Positions 54,466 to 61,957 of a stretch of DNA of 64,000 bases are shown here, in pieces. The position numbers and the translations under genes are program-made. Below the pieces are notes generated by a model. The model had not been told where the DNA came from. It searched no databases and was given only the letters and a program-made list of their open reading frames with translations. Source of the DNA: Andreprevotia lacus DSM 23236 (GTDB taxonomy: Bacteria; Pseudomonadota; Gammaproteobacteria; Burkholderiales; Chitinibacteraceae); assembly GCF_900176275.1 (NCBI RefSeq), contig NZ_FWXD01000002.1:131975-195974 (forward strand), given 5' to 3'. The stretch's first letter is position 1. Every line of letters starts with the position of its first letter.

Positions 54466-55316
54466 ATGGCCCGTCCGTTGCGGTTGGAGTTTGCTGGTGC
54501 GCTGTATCACATCACCGCACGCGGTGATCAGCGTGAAGACATCTATCTGAACGATGCAGACCGCCAGCAGTTTCTGTTGCTGTGGGGCAGGTGTGCGAAC
54601 GCTTCAACTGGCGCGTGCAGGCCTATTGCCTGATGAGCAATCACTACCACCTGCTGGTGGAAACGGTGGAAGGCAATCTATCGGCCGGTATGCGCCAGCT
54701 CAATGGCGTGTATACGCAGGATTTCAACCGTAACCATGGCCGGGTTGGTCATGTGTTTCAGGGGCGCTATAAGGGCATTCTGGTCGAGCGGGAGACGTAT
54801 CTGCTTGAGCTGGCGCGATACATTGTGCTCAACCCGGTGCGTGCCGGCATGGTGGCCAGTGCAGCAGACTGGCCGTGGAGCAGCTATGGCGCCATGCTGG
54901 GGGATGATGCCTCTGACTGGCTGGCTGCAAGGTCGTTGCTGGCCTGCTTTGGCGATCAGGCCGATGCAGCCCGGTTGGCCTATTGCCGCTTTGTTGCGGC
55001 CGGTTTGCACCGCCCCTCGCCGTGGCAGGCGGTGCGTGGGCAGGTGTTTCTGGGCAGCGATGCGTTTCTGGCACAAATGCAGGCCCGGCTGGCGCAGCAG
55101 GGCGCCGATGAAACCAGCCTGCATGAAATACCCCGCGCCCAACGCCGACCGCAAGCCAAACCGCTGGCTTGGTATGCCGCGAATCACGCCAACAGAAACG
55201 AAGCGATTGCCGTAGCCTATCGCAGCGGTGGCTATACCCTGCAGGACGTTGCCGCGCACTTTGGTCTGCACTATGCCACGGTGAGCCGGATCGTTAAAAA
55301 CGGGCAGGGTACCTAA
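54466..55316 (+). pseudogene. REP-associated tyrosine transposase (RAYT, IS200-like), frameshifted
   Basis: The first frame starts MARPLRLEFAGALYHITARGDQREDIYLNDADRQQFLL. The family sequence then continues in another frame from about 54582 (GQVCERFNWRVQAYCLMSNHYHLLVET...). A single-base indel at about 54560-54590 therefore splits the gene. The second frame holds the HUH motif (NHYH), the likely nucleophile tyrosine (NGVYTQDFNRNHGR), RYIVLNPVRAGMV, and a C-terminal helix-turn-helix (GGYTLQDVAAHFGLHYATVSRIVK). RAYT proteins mobilise REP/BIME hairpins. This copy is probably inactive unless frameshifting restores it. Confidence 0.88.
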
Positions 55317-55363
55317 CGTGGATTGCGGCTACTGCTGCGTGAAGAGGGCATGCCGGTGACTGA

Positions 55364-55750
55364 TCAGCTTGTTGTGGCAAGCAGTTGATCTGCCACGGTG
55401 GCAATATCCTTTGCCAATGCTGGCTCGGCCAGCATTTGCGCGCAAATGGTGTCGATCAGGTCGTGAAAGCCAGCCTCGTTGACCAGACCTGAGCCCAATT
55501 CAGCCAAGACGGCGGCTTCGACGTAGGCGGTGAAGGCTTTTTTCTGCCGTTGCGGATCATCCGGCTGAATGGATTTGATCCGGGCAACCAGCTTCTTTTC
55601 CAGTTCCTGCTCGGTCTTTTTGCGGGCGGATGGTTGCGCGGGTTTACCGGTCACCTGCCTGGCGTTTCGCGGGCTGGCGCCCGCTGTACGCAGTTGCTGA
55701 CGCAGCAGGGCCAAGATGGCCGGGGCGCGCTGGAGCGGATCAACACTCAT
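55364..55750 (-). CDS. Small hypothetical protein, last gene of the TPR cluster
   Basis: This 128-aa, helical, cytoplasmic protein begins MSVDPLQRAPAILALLRQQL, followed by a basic linker (KPAQPSARKKTEQELEKKLVARIKSI) and a helical C-terminal half (AFTAYVEAAVLAELGSGLVNEAGFHDLIDTICAQM). I do not recognise the family. GGAG precedes the ATG at 55750, 27 bases after the TPR gene stop, so it is cotranscribed with the TPR genes. Its job may be linked to them and to the giant RHS gene nearby, which is inference from location only. Confidence 0.7.
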   Translation of the reverse strand: MSVDPLQRAPAILALLRQQLRTAGASPRNARQVTGKPAQPSARKKTEQELEKKLVARIKSIQPDDPQRQKKAFTAYVEAAVLAELGSGLVNEAGFHDLIDTICAQMLAEPALAKDIATVADQLLATTS

Positions 55751-55777
55751 GACCAGGCTCCAAGCGCGGGGGCCACC

Positions 55778-56926
55778 TTACTGATCCCGCTTGCCCGCAA
55801 AGCGCTTGAGCGCGCCTTGCATCAAGGCTTGTAGTTGCGGCTGACCGTTGCCCAGCGCACCAAAGGCATCCTGCACAATCGCTGCCGCACGTGCGGGGTC
55901 ATTGCCGGCCTGCGCCTGCAGCAGGGCGACAAAGCGGACCGACATCCCGTCCGGTGCCAGACGTTGCGCCCGTTTGATCAAAGCATCGGCCTCTGCCGTG
56001 TTGCCACGTAGCGTGGCAATGACCGCCAGCGCACCATGGCTCTCACCAAAGTTGTGATCCAGCTCGAAGGCAGTCTGGAAGCAACGTTCTGCATCGTCGA
56101 TACGCTGTTGCAGCAAATGCAGCCAGCCATAGGCATGCCAGGTACCGATATGGCCGGGCATGAACTTGACCGCCTGGCTGAATGCCGCTGCAGCCTGATC
56201 CAGTTGCTCGCGCGCAAGGTAGGACAGCGCCAGACCGGACCAAGCCCGCCCATCGTGCGGGTTGTGAGCCAAGACGCGGTCGAAGTGTTGGCCGGCGATG
56301 GCCGGTTGGGTTGCTAGCTCCAGCGTGCCCAGGGTGGTCAGCGCATAGATTTGTTCCGGCGCAATGGCCAGACTGCGTTGCGCCCAATGGCTGGCGCGCT
56401 TAATGTCTGAATCATCCAGGCAGGTGAGGGCCAAGGCGCCGGCCAGATCGGCATCTTCCGGCAGTGTGGCCAGCAAACCTTCGGCCAATTCACGCGCGGC
56501 GGCCAGCTCGCCTTGATGATGCAGGGCCAGCACATGCAGACACGGCGCACGCGGTACCTCGGCATAGGCAGCCGGAGCAATCTGCTGCAATTGCACAACA
56601 CTCTCGGCAAACTCACCCAGCAGATAGTGGGCATAGGCGGTGTTGTAACGCAGTACTGCCGAATCAGCGCCCGATTCCTGCAGATGATGAAACAAGGCCT
56701 TGGCTGTCGCCGCATCGCCGCTGGCTATGGCCAGCAGGGCACGCTCGTGCAACAAGGTGGAGTGGCCGGGCCATTTGCTCAGTGCCTCATCCAGCAGGGC
56801 TTCGGCTTCGCGCGGCTGGCGCGCTGCCCGGTACTGGGCCACCACCTGCAACAGCAGGCCGATGTTGTCTGGATCCTGGCGCAGATAACCCAGATAGCGC
56901 GACAGGGTGTCGGATTGCTCAGTCAT
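55778..56926 (-). CDS. TPR-repeat protein (larger)
   Basis: This 382-aa protein is built almost entirely of tetratricopeptide-like helix pairs, for example PREAEALLDEALSKWPGHSTLLHERALLAIASGD, NPHDGRAWSGLALSYLAREQLDQAAAAFSQAVKFMPGHIGTWHAYGWL and DDAERCFQTAFELDHNFGESHGALAV. There is no signal peptide or enzymatic domain. It is likely a cytoplasmic scaffold or chaperone. It lies between the second TPR gene (33 bases upstream) and the 128-aa gene. No strong ribosome binding site is visible before the ATG at 56926. Confidence 0.82.
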   Translation of the reverse strand: MTEQSDTLSRYLGYLRQDPDNIGLLLQVVAQYRAARQPREAEALLDEALSKWPGHSTLLHERALLAIASGDAATAKALFHHLQESGADSAVLRYNTAYAHYLLGEFAESVVQLQQIAPAAYAEVPRAPCLHVLALHHQGELAAARELAEGLLATLPEDADLAGALALTCLDDSDIKRASHWAQRSLAIAPEQIYALTTLGTLELATQPAIAGQHFDRVLAHNPHDGRAWSGLALSYLAREQLDQAAAAFSQAVKFMPGHIGTWHAYGWLHLLQQRIDDAERCFQTAFELDHNFGESHGALAVIATLRGNTAEADALIKRAQRLAPDGMSVRFVALLQAQAGNDPARAAAIVQDAFGALGNGQPQLQALMQGALKRFAGKRDQ

Positions 56927-56959
56927 ATCAAACCAAATGGTAACGTTGCGGGCAGGGCA

Positions 56960-57541
56960 TCAGTGGCGATACGCCGACAGGAACAGGTGTTCGTCACCGG
57001 CATCGCTCGGTGCTTCCTCTGCGGAGGCATCGCCGGCTTCGGCACGTAGCTTGACGATGTTGTCGGTGACGCGCTGCATTTCTGCCAGCAGCGGTGCATT
57101 GGGCAACGGCGTAGCCAGACCTGCGCGCAACTCGGCCTCGGCCTCGACCAAGGCATTGCGCTGCAAAGCCAGCATTCCGCGGCGGAAATGATTCAGCCCA
57201 TGCTCGACCGGCAGGAAATCCAGCCCCTGCCAGCTAGCCTCGGCCGCATCCGGCTTGCCTGAGGTCAGTTGCAACAGACCCAGCTGGAACACCGCAATGT
57301 CAAACCCGGGCTCGAACGACACCGCCAATTGCATGAAACGCTCTGCATCCTCATACATGCCGATCTGGGCATATTGCGTACCGAGCAGGAAATGCGTCTT
57401 GGAAGCCAACGGCCCTGGTGTGGCAATGGCTTGCTTGAGATAGCCGATCGACAAATCGTAGCGCTCGCGGTTGCTGGCTTCGATGGCGAGGTGAAGCAGT
57501 TCGTTCTCGGAGAGGGCGTTGCCCGGGGTGACGTCGTTCAC
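56960..57541 (-). CDS. TPR-repeat protein (smaller), first gene of the cluster
   Basis: This 193-aa protein has about three TPR-like units (SENELLHLAIEASNRERYDLSIGYLKQAIATPGPLASKTHFLLGTQYAQIGMYEDAERFMQLAVSFEP...). An acidic C-terminal stretch (AGDASAEEAPSDAGDEHLFLSAYRH) follows. The GTG at 57541 has AAGG at suitable distance and is the only plausible start. It is the promoter-proximal gene of the leftward three-gene cluster, about 195 bases from the innermost end site of the transposon. Confidence 0.8.
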   Translation of the reverse strand: MNDVTPGNALSENELLHLAIEASNRERYDLSIGYLKQAIATPGPLASKTHFLLGTQYAQIGMYEDAERFMQLAVSFEPGFDIAVFQLGLLQLTSGKPDAAEASWQGLDFLPVEHGLNHFRRGMLALQRNALVEAEAELRAGLATPLPNAPLLAEMQRVTDNIVKLRAEAGDASAEEAPSDAGDEHLFLSAYRH

Positions 57542-57736
57542 GTTGCTAGTGCCTTGATGGGAGGGGGCTGATCAGCGGCAGCCGACAAGAACCTATCCAG
57601 TTTTGTTGCTGCGAGTTTAGCAGACCGTTGGTGAATGAACTTTGACCTTCTCCCGCCCAGTGAACCACTAGTTAGTTCGCGATTTGCTCATGTTGGTGTT
57701 GAGGCGCTTCCAGATACTTTATCGCGGTCTAATCGA

Positions 57737-57876
57737 AGGATGACACTTTATTATTTTGGAGGAGCACCCAGTTAGCCACTTGAGATGAAACTTTATTTTT
57801 TGTCGAAACCAATGGTTTCCTGGGAAAATAAAGAATTGCGGCTCAGTTTATGATGAGACTTTATTATGGTTTTACA
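57737..57876 (-). repeat. Left end of the Tn7-like element: three spaced TnsB-type sites
   Basis: Read inwards from TGTAAAA (57876-57870), three 20-base sites occur at 57869-57850 (CCATAATAAAGTCTCATCAT), 57801-57782 (AAAAAATAAAGTTTCATCTC) and 57756-57737 (AAATAATAAAGTGTCATCCT). They match the right-end repeats. Spaced sites are the hallmark of the Tn7 left end, so polarity as well as boundary is confirmed. Confidence 0.92.
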
Positions 57877-57881
57877 GCGTC
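57877..57881. repeat. Target-site duplication, right copy (GCGTC)
   Basis: GCGTC follows the last transposon base and is identical to 18049-18053. Confidence 0.95.
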
Positions 57882-58015
57882 AACGCGGACTGCCACGGAT
57901 CGCCGGAGACTGGCTGGCAATTCACCTGCTGGGTACCGGACAAGCCGAAACCACCTCGTGAGCTGAAGCCAACGCCGAAACTTTCGCTGGACGACGATGG
58001 CCCATCGCCATAGCA

Positions 58016-58039
58016 AAAAGACCCCGGAAGGGGTCTTTT
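58016..58039. terminator. Strong hairpin terminator, probably the displaced terminator of glmS
   Basis: AAAAGACCCC (58016-58025) pairs perfectly with GGGGTCTTTT (58030-58039) around a GGAA loop, giving A and T runs on both strands. No gene precedes it after the transposon end. With the transposon removed it would lie about 160 bases after the glmS stop, so it is best read as the original glmS terminator. Confidence 0.8.
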
Positions 58040-58300
58040 GCATAATCAGGGCGGCGAGTATCCGGCGGAGATCGCCGTATGTTCAAGTATATGCCGGCCG
58101 CATTGCGGCGGCTGCAAGCCAACCTGTTGCGACAGGCTGGCGGTGCCCGGAGCGCCCGCCATGGTGCCAACCAATCACCCATCCCACGTTTCGTTCACGT
58201 TCAGCATCCTTGATTCGCTGTCAGGGCCTTGGTAGTCGGTCTTCCTGCGGTTACGCGTATCCAACATCCACTTGATGGCCATAAGCGATAGTCACTTTTG

Positions 58301-58329
58301 TGTGATTTATATGTGCGTGTTATTATAAT
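58301..58329 (+). promoter_or_regulatory. Possible promoter of the spermidine-synthase-like gene
   Basis: TATAAT at 58324-58329 is separated by 17 bases from TGTGAT (58301-58306), a poor -35 box, in a locally A+T-rich segment about 125 bases before the start codon. Confidence 0.35.
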
Positions 58330-58453
58330 TTAATGGTAACTATGGTTTGCCCGAGGCCAAGTTAAATGGCAGGCTCGACAGTCTGATGTGCCCCACTACC
58401 GCCTGGATAGCGCTGTTCATTGATCGTGTCTTGCGTAGCAAGCTGGTTGGCAC

Positions 58454-59242
58454 ATGAGCCGTGCAACCGTTTGGGATGACTTGAACGAGCGGCTGGCCGA
58501 CAGCCTTGGCAGGCCCTTTACCTATCAGGGGCATAGCACGGTGTCCCTGCATTTCGACATGCGCTCCATCCAGAGCAAAATGTCGCTGAATGACCCTGAT
58601 CGTTTGATGCTGGGTTATACCCGAACGATGATGGCCAGCCTGCTGTTTAAACCTGCTCCTGAGCAGATTGTGTTGATCGGTCTCGGCGGAGGTTCGTTGG
58701 TGAAGTATTGCCGTCGCCATTTGCCAATGGCACAGATTGTGGTGGCCGAAATCAACCCGCACATCATCGCGCTGCGTGATGCATTCCAGATACCTGCGGA
58801 TGATGAACAGCAACAGATTCACTGCTGCGATGGCGCCGCCTTCGTTCGGGCCCGTGCGGCAGTTCCGGATTTGTTGCTGCTGGATGGGTTCGATGCTGAG
58901 GGTCAGGCGCCATCATTGTGTACGCAAGATTTTTATGATGACTGTTACAGCACCTTGGCTGACGACGGTGTGATGGTCCTCAATCTATACGGCGCCGACC
59001 CCCTGTACAGGCTGTACATTGACCGTGTGCAACAGCGCTTCGGTGACCAGGTCGTCGTGATTCGTTCTGAAGATTGCCTTAACAAGATCGTCTTTGCTGG
59101 CAAGGGGAGTGGATTGCGTTGCACTGATGCGCAGCTATTGTTCAATGCTCGCCAGTTGGGGCAGCAGCACCCGCTGAGGTTGAGCTACTTTGCCAAGCAA
59201 TTGATCTTGAGCCGCCGTGAAAGCTACTTGCTGGCCAGATAA
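58454..59242 (+). CDS. Spermidine-synthase-like methyltransferase-fold protein
   Basis: This 262-aa cytoplasmic protein has the Rossmann nucleotide-binding loop VLIGLGGGSLVKYCRRHLP (about 72-90), the acidic strand end VVAEINPHI, and DLLLLDGFDAEG for the catalytic-site aspartate. This is the spermidine synthase-like family that transfers aminopropyl groups or is a relative of unknown substrate. It is shorter than authentic SpeE at the N-terminus, so true spermidine synthesis is unproven. The ribosome binding site is weak. It was probably the gene following glmS before the insertion. Confidence 0.8.
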   Translation: MSRATVWDDLNERLADSLGRPFTYQGHSTVSLHFDMRSIQSKMSLNDPDRLMLGYTRTMMASLLFKPAPEQIVLIGLGGGSLVKYCRRHLPMAQIVVAEINPHIIALRDAFQIPADDEQQQIHCCDGAAFVRARAAVPDLLLLDGFDAEGQAPSLCTQDFYDDCYSTLADDGVMVLNLYGADPLYRLYIDRVQQRFGDQVVVIRSEDCLNKIVFAGKGSGLRCTDAQLLFNARQLGQQHPLRLSYFAKQLILSRRESYLLAR

Positions 59243-59354
59243 GCATCGCGATCTCGGTGTTGGGAAAGCACCAGACCAACCATGAGCTTGGCTCGCTCGT
59301 GTTTCGATGATTCAACCTGGTTTGCACGAACGGCATATCGCAAGAGGTAAAACC

Positions 59355-59708
59355 ATGACCCGCAATAGCCAGAAAATCCGCTTCTTTCGCTCGCGCATTC
59401 CTACGTTCGAGTGCAAACCCGGGTGCCATGATTGTTGCGGCCCCGTCACCACCTCGACCGACGAGATGGCCAGGTTGCCAGCAAAAAGCGAGGCGGAACA
59501 TGAGGCCGCGCTGGCGACTTTGAGCTGCCCGCACTTGGGGGAGCATGGCTGCCAAGTCTATGCTGAACGCCCGCTAATATGCCGGTTGTTTGGTACTACC
59601 CCCAAGCTGGCGTGCCCAAATGGCTGTCGACCAGATGTGTCGATTGATTCAGATGTGGAAGCGCAGATATACCAGTTTTTCCGGGAAGTGCGCCACGTCT
59701 TGGTTTGA
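59355..59708 (+). CDS. Cysteine-cluster protein (YkgJ/UPF0153-like)
   Basis: This 117-aa protein has the pattern FECKPGCHDCCGPVTTSTDEM near residues 19-40, then LSCPHLGEHGCQVYAERPLICRLFGTTPKLACPNGC. The Cx3CxxCC and the later C...C...RP..CR motif are those of the YkgJ-type family, thought to bind zinc or an iron-sulfur cluster. The enzymatic role is not established. AGAGG precedes the ATG at 59355; a longer frame to 59307 has no site. It follows the spermidine-synthase-like gene by 112 bases. Confidence 0.82.
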   Translation: MTRNSQKIRFFRSRIPTFECKPGCHDCCGPVTTSTDEMARLPAKSEAEHEAALATLSCPHLGEHGCQVYAERPLICRLFGTTPKLACPNGCRPDVSIDSDVEAQIYQFFREVRHVLV

Positions 59709-59851
59709 AGCCAGGCGTTCAGTCCCAGTTCGACGATGGCTTTGCCCTGTAGATGGTGAATTGGACGACGCCGGCAAAGTGGTCGTGCCTTGGCCTGCGG
59801 ACTTTGGCAACCAGCAGCTTCCTCCTGGCCAAAACTGCGAAGCAAGAAAGA

Positions 59852-60130
59852 TCAGATCCCCAGCGCTGTCCAGATCAGGTTCCACAGATGACCATCAATG
59901 TCCTCGAAACCCCGGTCGTACATGAAGCCATGGTCCTCCGGCGGGTGTGGTATGCGGCCGCCGGCAGCAACGACTTTGGCAATGAGGGCATTGTCCAGTC
60001 CCGGACGATAGATTACGCGTTTATGAAATAAGTCATGTCGCTCACGCGCCCAATCCTTCATTGCCTGAATCGGCGTCCGGTGCTGTAGCGCCAACTGCGG
60101 CAGCTGCTGGTTGTACTGACCAGCCGCCAG
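59852..60130 (-). pseudogene. Fusion remnant: transposase C-terminus joined to the end of a VOC-family gene
   Basis: The reading frame (open up to 60130) starts with YNQQLPQLALQHRTPIQAMK, continuing DWARERHDLFHKRVIYRPGLDN. This is the C-terminal end of an integrase-core (IS3/IS481-like) transposase. It continues without interruption into AGGRIPHPPEDHGFMYDRGFEDIDGHLWNLIWTALGI, the C-terminal part of a VOC (glyoxalase/bleomycin-resistance-type) protein with its GfmYdrgFeDiDGHlW signature. Both source genes are truncated, so the product is unlikely to be functional. It marks an old IS insertion with a later deletion. Confidence 0.72.
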
Positions 60131-60249
60131 TCAAAATGCAATCTGCTCTTCCGTGGACCGTGACTTTTTCATGCTGCCGCCCCTGTGGATAGGGGGCTAC
60201 GACAGGTTAGAAATTCCAGTTTACCTCGGTGTAAAAAAGCGGGAGCAGA

Positions 60250-61182
60250 TCAATCTTGGTATTCGGCGGTGGGGGGGGAGACAGACACCGAAGTGCCAGC
60301 AAGACCGGCGATTATTGCATTCGCGACGTTCGCGATCCGCGCCGCATCAGAAGCAATGTCGTCAAAGTTCCAATAGAACGCGCCGGTGATCTGCGCGCCG
60401 CCTTGCACCGCGTCGGCGAGCGTATTCTGGATGTATGACGGGTCGTAGTTATAGAACCCACCAATGATCGACCCTATCGGTACGCCAATCGCTGTTGCCC
60501 ATCCCTGTAGATCGGACCCTTGACTCCACGTTTGGACGTTGACCCAACTTGGCGTCAGGGGCTGGCCGAGCCCATCTTGGCCAAGGGCGAGTGCATATGC
60601 CTGCCAGGACTGTTGCGCGGTGTATGGTGCCCAGGTTGCCAGCATGCCCGCATCGAGGGCCCATTCGGTGAGCGCAACGGTTGAGGAAAGCAGCTGGCCA
60701 TACGTGTAGAACATCGGCTCTGGATCGAGATCGATTCCGTCTCCGCCGATCGTCGAAATGAACACGTTGAAGTTATTAACAATTGGAACAGTCGTCGCAA
60801 GCGGATCGGTCATTCCATTTGCTGGCCAGTACGCGGCCGCAAACGCTTTGAAATCGGCGTCGGAAACCGAATGCTGTCCGTTGATCCCGCTCGAATTGGG
60901 GTTAAATGACCCGCCACCACCGATCGAGACAAGGACCGTCGTAATGCCGCCGCCCCGCAGTTCCGTGATGATCTCGGCTAACTGCGTGGCCACCGGCTGC
61001 GCCTTGCCGCTCGCGTCGACGACCTCTGTGCCATTGAGCCACAAGCTGCTGTCGTCGTGAATGTGCAGCGAGTTGAGAATCACAGTGGTAAAGCCGGAAT
61101 CGAGGAGGTTTTTGTAGTGATCGATGATACTGCCCCCTGCATATATCACAACGTTTTTGCCCGCTGGCAAACTCCGACTCAT
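60250..61182 (-). CDS. Glycoside hydrolase family 18-like protein (chitinase-type barrel)
   Basis: This 310-aa protein begins MSRSLPAGKNVVIYAGGSII and has no Sec signal peptide. The strand-3 motif is TTVLVSIGGGG and the catalytic strand-4 motif is IGGDGIDLDPEP, i.e. DGxDxDxE, with the acid/base Glu. It ends ITGAFYWNFDDIASDAARI, the usual GH18 WxxDD-like strand. It should therefore hydrolyse beta-1,4-GlcNAc links (chitin or similar), although substrates vary in this family. GGAGGGAG lies before the ATG. Lack of export signals is unusual for a chitinase and suggests another secretion route or internal use. Confidence 0.8.
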   Translation of the reverse strand: MSRSLPAGKNVVIYAGGSIIDHYKNLLDSGFTTVILNSLHIHDDSSLWLNGTEVVDASGKAQPVATQLAEIITELRGGGITTVLVSIGGGGSFNPNSSGINGQHSVSDADFKAFAAAYWPANGMTDPLATTVPIVNNFNVFISTIGGDGIDLDPEPMFYTYGQLLSSTVALTEWALDAGMLATWAPYTAQQSWQAYALALGQDGLGQPLTPSWVNVQTWSQGSDLQGWATAIGVPIGSIIGGFYNYDPSYIQNTLADAVQGGAQITGAFYWNFDDIASDAARIANVANAIIAGLAGTSVSVSPPTAEYQD

Positions 61183-61420
61183 ATGTCTCCCTCCCTGATG
61201 TGAAATGCAAACTTGGCAGGCTCAAGCCAACGGACCGCCTCCCAGCTAACCGAGCGATTGCAGCAAAGACTGCCGCAGACATGAAGGCCTCCACGGCTTT
61301 CTTGTGGTGCATACCACCTGCGGGGTCAGCGTCAAAAAGCAAAGTTCCTTCACTTTTTTGCGCTGATTTCGCCAGGTGAGCACCAAGTAACGCCCATTTT
61401 TAACGGTGTTGAGAAAGAGT

Positions 61421-61692
61421 CTAGGGCCTGTTAACACTTATTTCGCGCTTGCGCTGGGCTGCAAAAAGGTCAGATACAAGGCACGCAACGCAGGCAATAA
61501 CCGGTTATTGCCAAGGCGCGTAACGCCGTAGATGGCCTTTTTGCAGCCCAGCCCTGCGGGTTCGGGGTATTTCGGGCGGTTCGCTGCGTTGCAAACCGCT
61601 TGCGGTACCCGTACCGCGGCGCGCTTCGCGCCTTGCGCTCCATCCCGAACTACCCCGAACGCAAGCGTGAAATAAGTGTTAACAGGCCCTAG
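61421..61692. mobile_element. MITE-like element, copy 1
   Basis: This non-coding element of about 270 bp has 33-base terminal inverted repeats with one mismatch. Both start CTAGGGCCTGTTAACACTTA and continue TTTCRCGCTTGCG, reading inwards. The interior has a perfect 20-bp palindrome GGCAATAACCGGTTATTGCC (61493-61512) set inside a longer inverted repeat (GCTGGGCTGCAAAAAGG and its complement near 61545-61558). A second copy in opposite orientation starts at 63897. The CTAG at both outer edges may be part of the repeat or a target preference. Confidence 0.88.
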
Positions 61693-61873
61693 TTTGGTTG
61701 TAGAAACTATGCGCTAGTTAAATTTCTGCATAGTTATCGATTTGCACACAATTTTATTGACACGTGCCGTCAAGTTTGTGGCGATGCAATCGTAGCCCTG
61801 TGAACTCGACTGCGTCCATGCTGGGGGGGCGTCGGGTCTGCCCCAACTCCGGCAGGCATTCCGGCCCCATGAT

Positions 61874-61911
61874 GCAAAAGGCCGCTTCATGCGCATGAAG
61901 CGGCCTTTTGC
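61874..61911. terminator. 38-bp perfect palindrome, terminator of the leftward gene pair
   Basis: The 19-base arm GCAAAAGGCCGCTTCATGC (61874-61892) is followed directly by its exact complement (61893-61911). Reading leftwards it is a hairpin ending in TTTTGC, 46 bases after the stop of the 218-aa gene. Confidence 0.82.
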
Positions 61912-61957
61912 CCCTGCAACGCGAAAAGCGGCGCAGGATCACTTGGCTGGGCGGTGA

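Larger units (their letters stand above)
18054..57876 (+). mobile_element. Tn7-like transposon with full tnsABCDE, inserted at attTn7
   Basis: The element is 39,823 bp. Its two ends, read inwards, are TGTAGAAAAATAATAAAGT and TGTAAAACCATAATAAAGT; both continue as CTCATCATAAA. A 5-bp duplication (GCGTC) flanks them, so both ends are exactly defined. As in Tn7, tnsA starts next to the glmS-proximal (right) end and the genes run tnsA-B-C-D-E inwards. Cargo (26201-57700) includes IetAS, an IS5-family element, a nuclease, an H-NS-like protein, a giant RHS toxin with immunity gene, and a TPR cluster. All five transposition genes are full length with catalytic residues present, so the element may still be mobile. 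Confidence 0.97.
57882..58453. other. Chromosomal intergenic region, originally downstream of glmS
   Basis: This is 572 bases between the transposon end and the spermidine-synthase-like gene. It contains the hairpin terminator at 58016-58039 and an A+T-rich probable promoter at about 58300-58330. Short frames (57922-58182, 57997-58275) have no supporting features. Confidence 0.6.

Noticed and set aside
57866..57961. 31-codon frame crossing the left transposon end (MVLQRQRGLPRIAGDWL...)
   Set aside because: It begins inside the transposon terminus, has no ribosome binding site and would not exist without the insertion; taken as chance.
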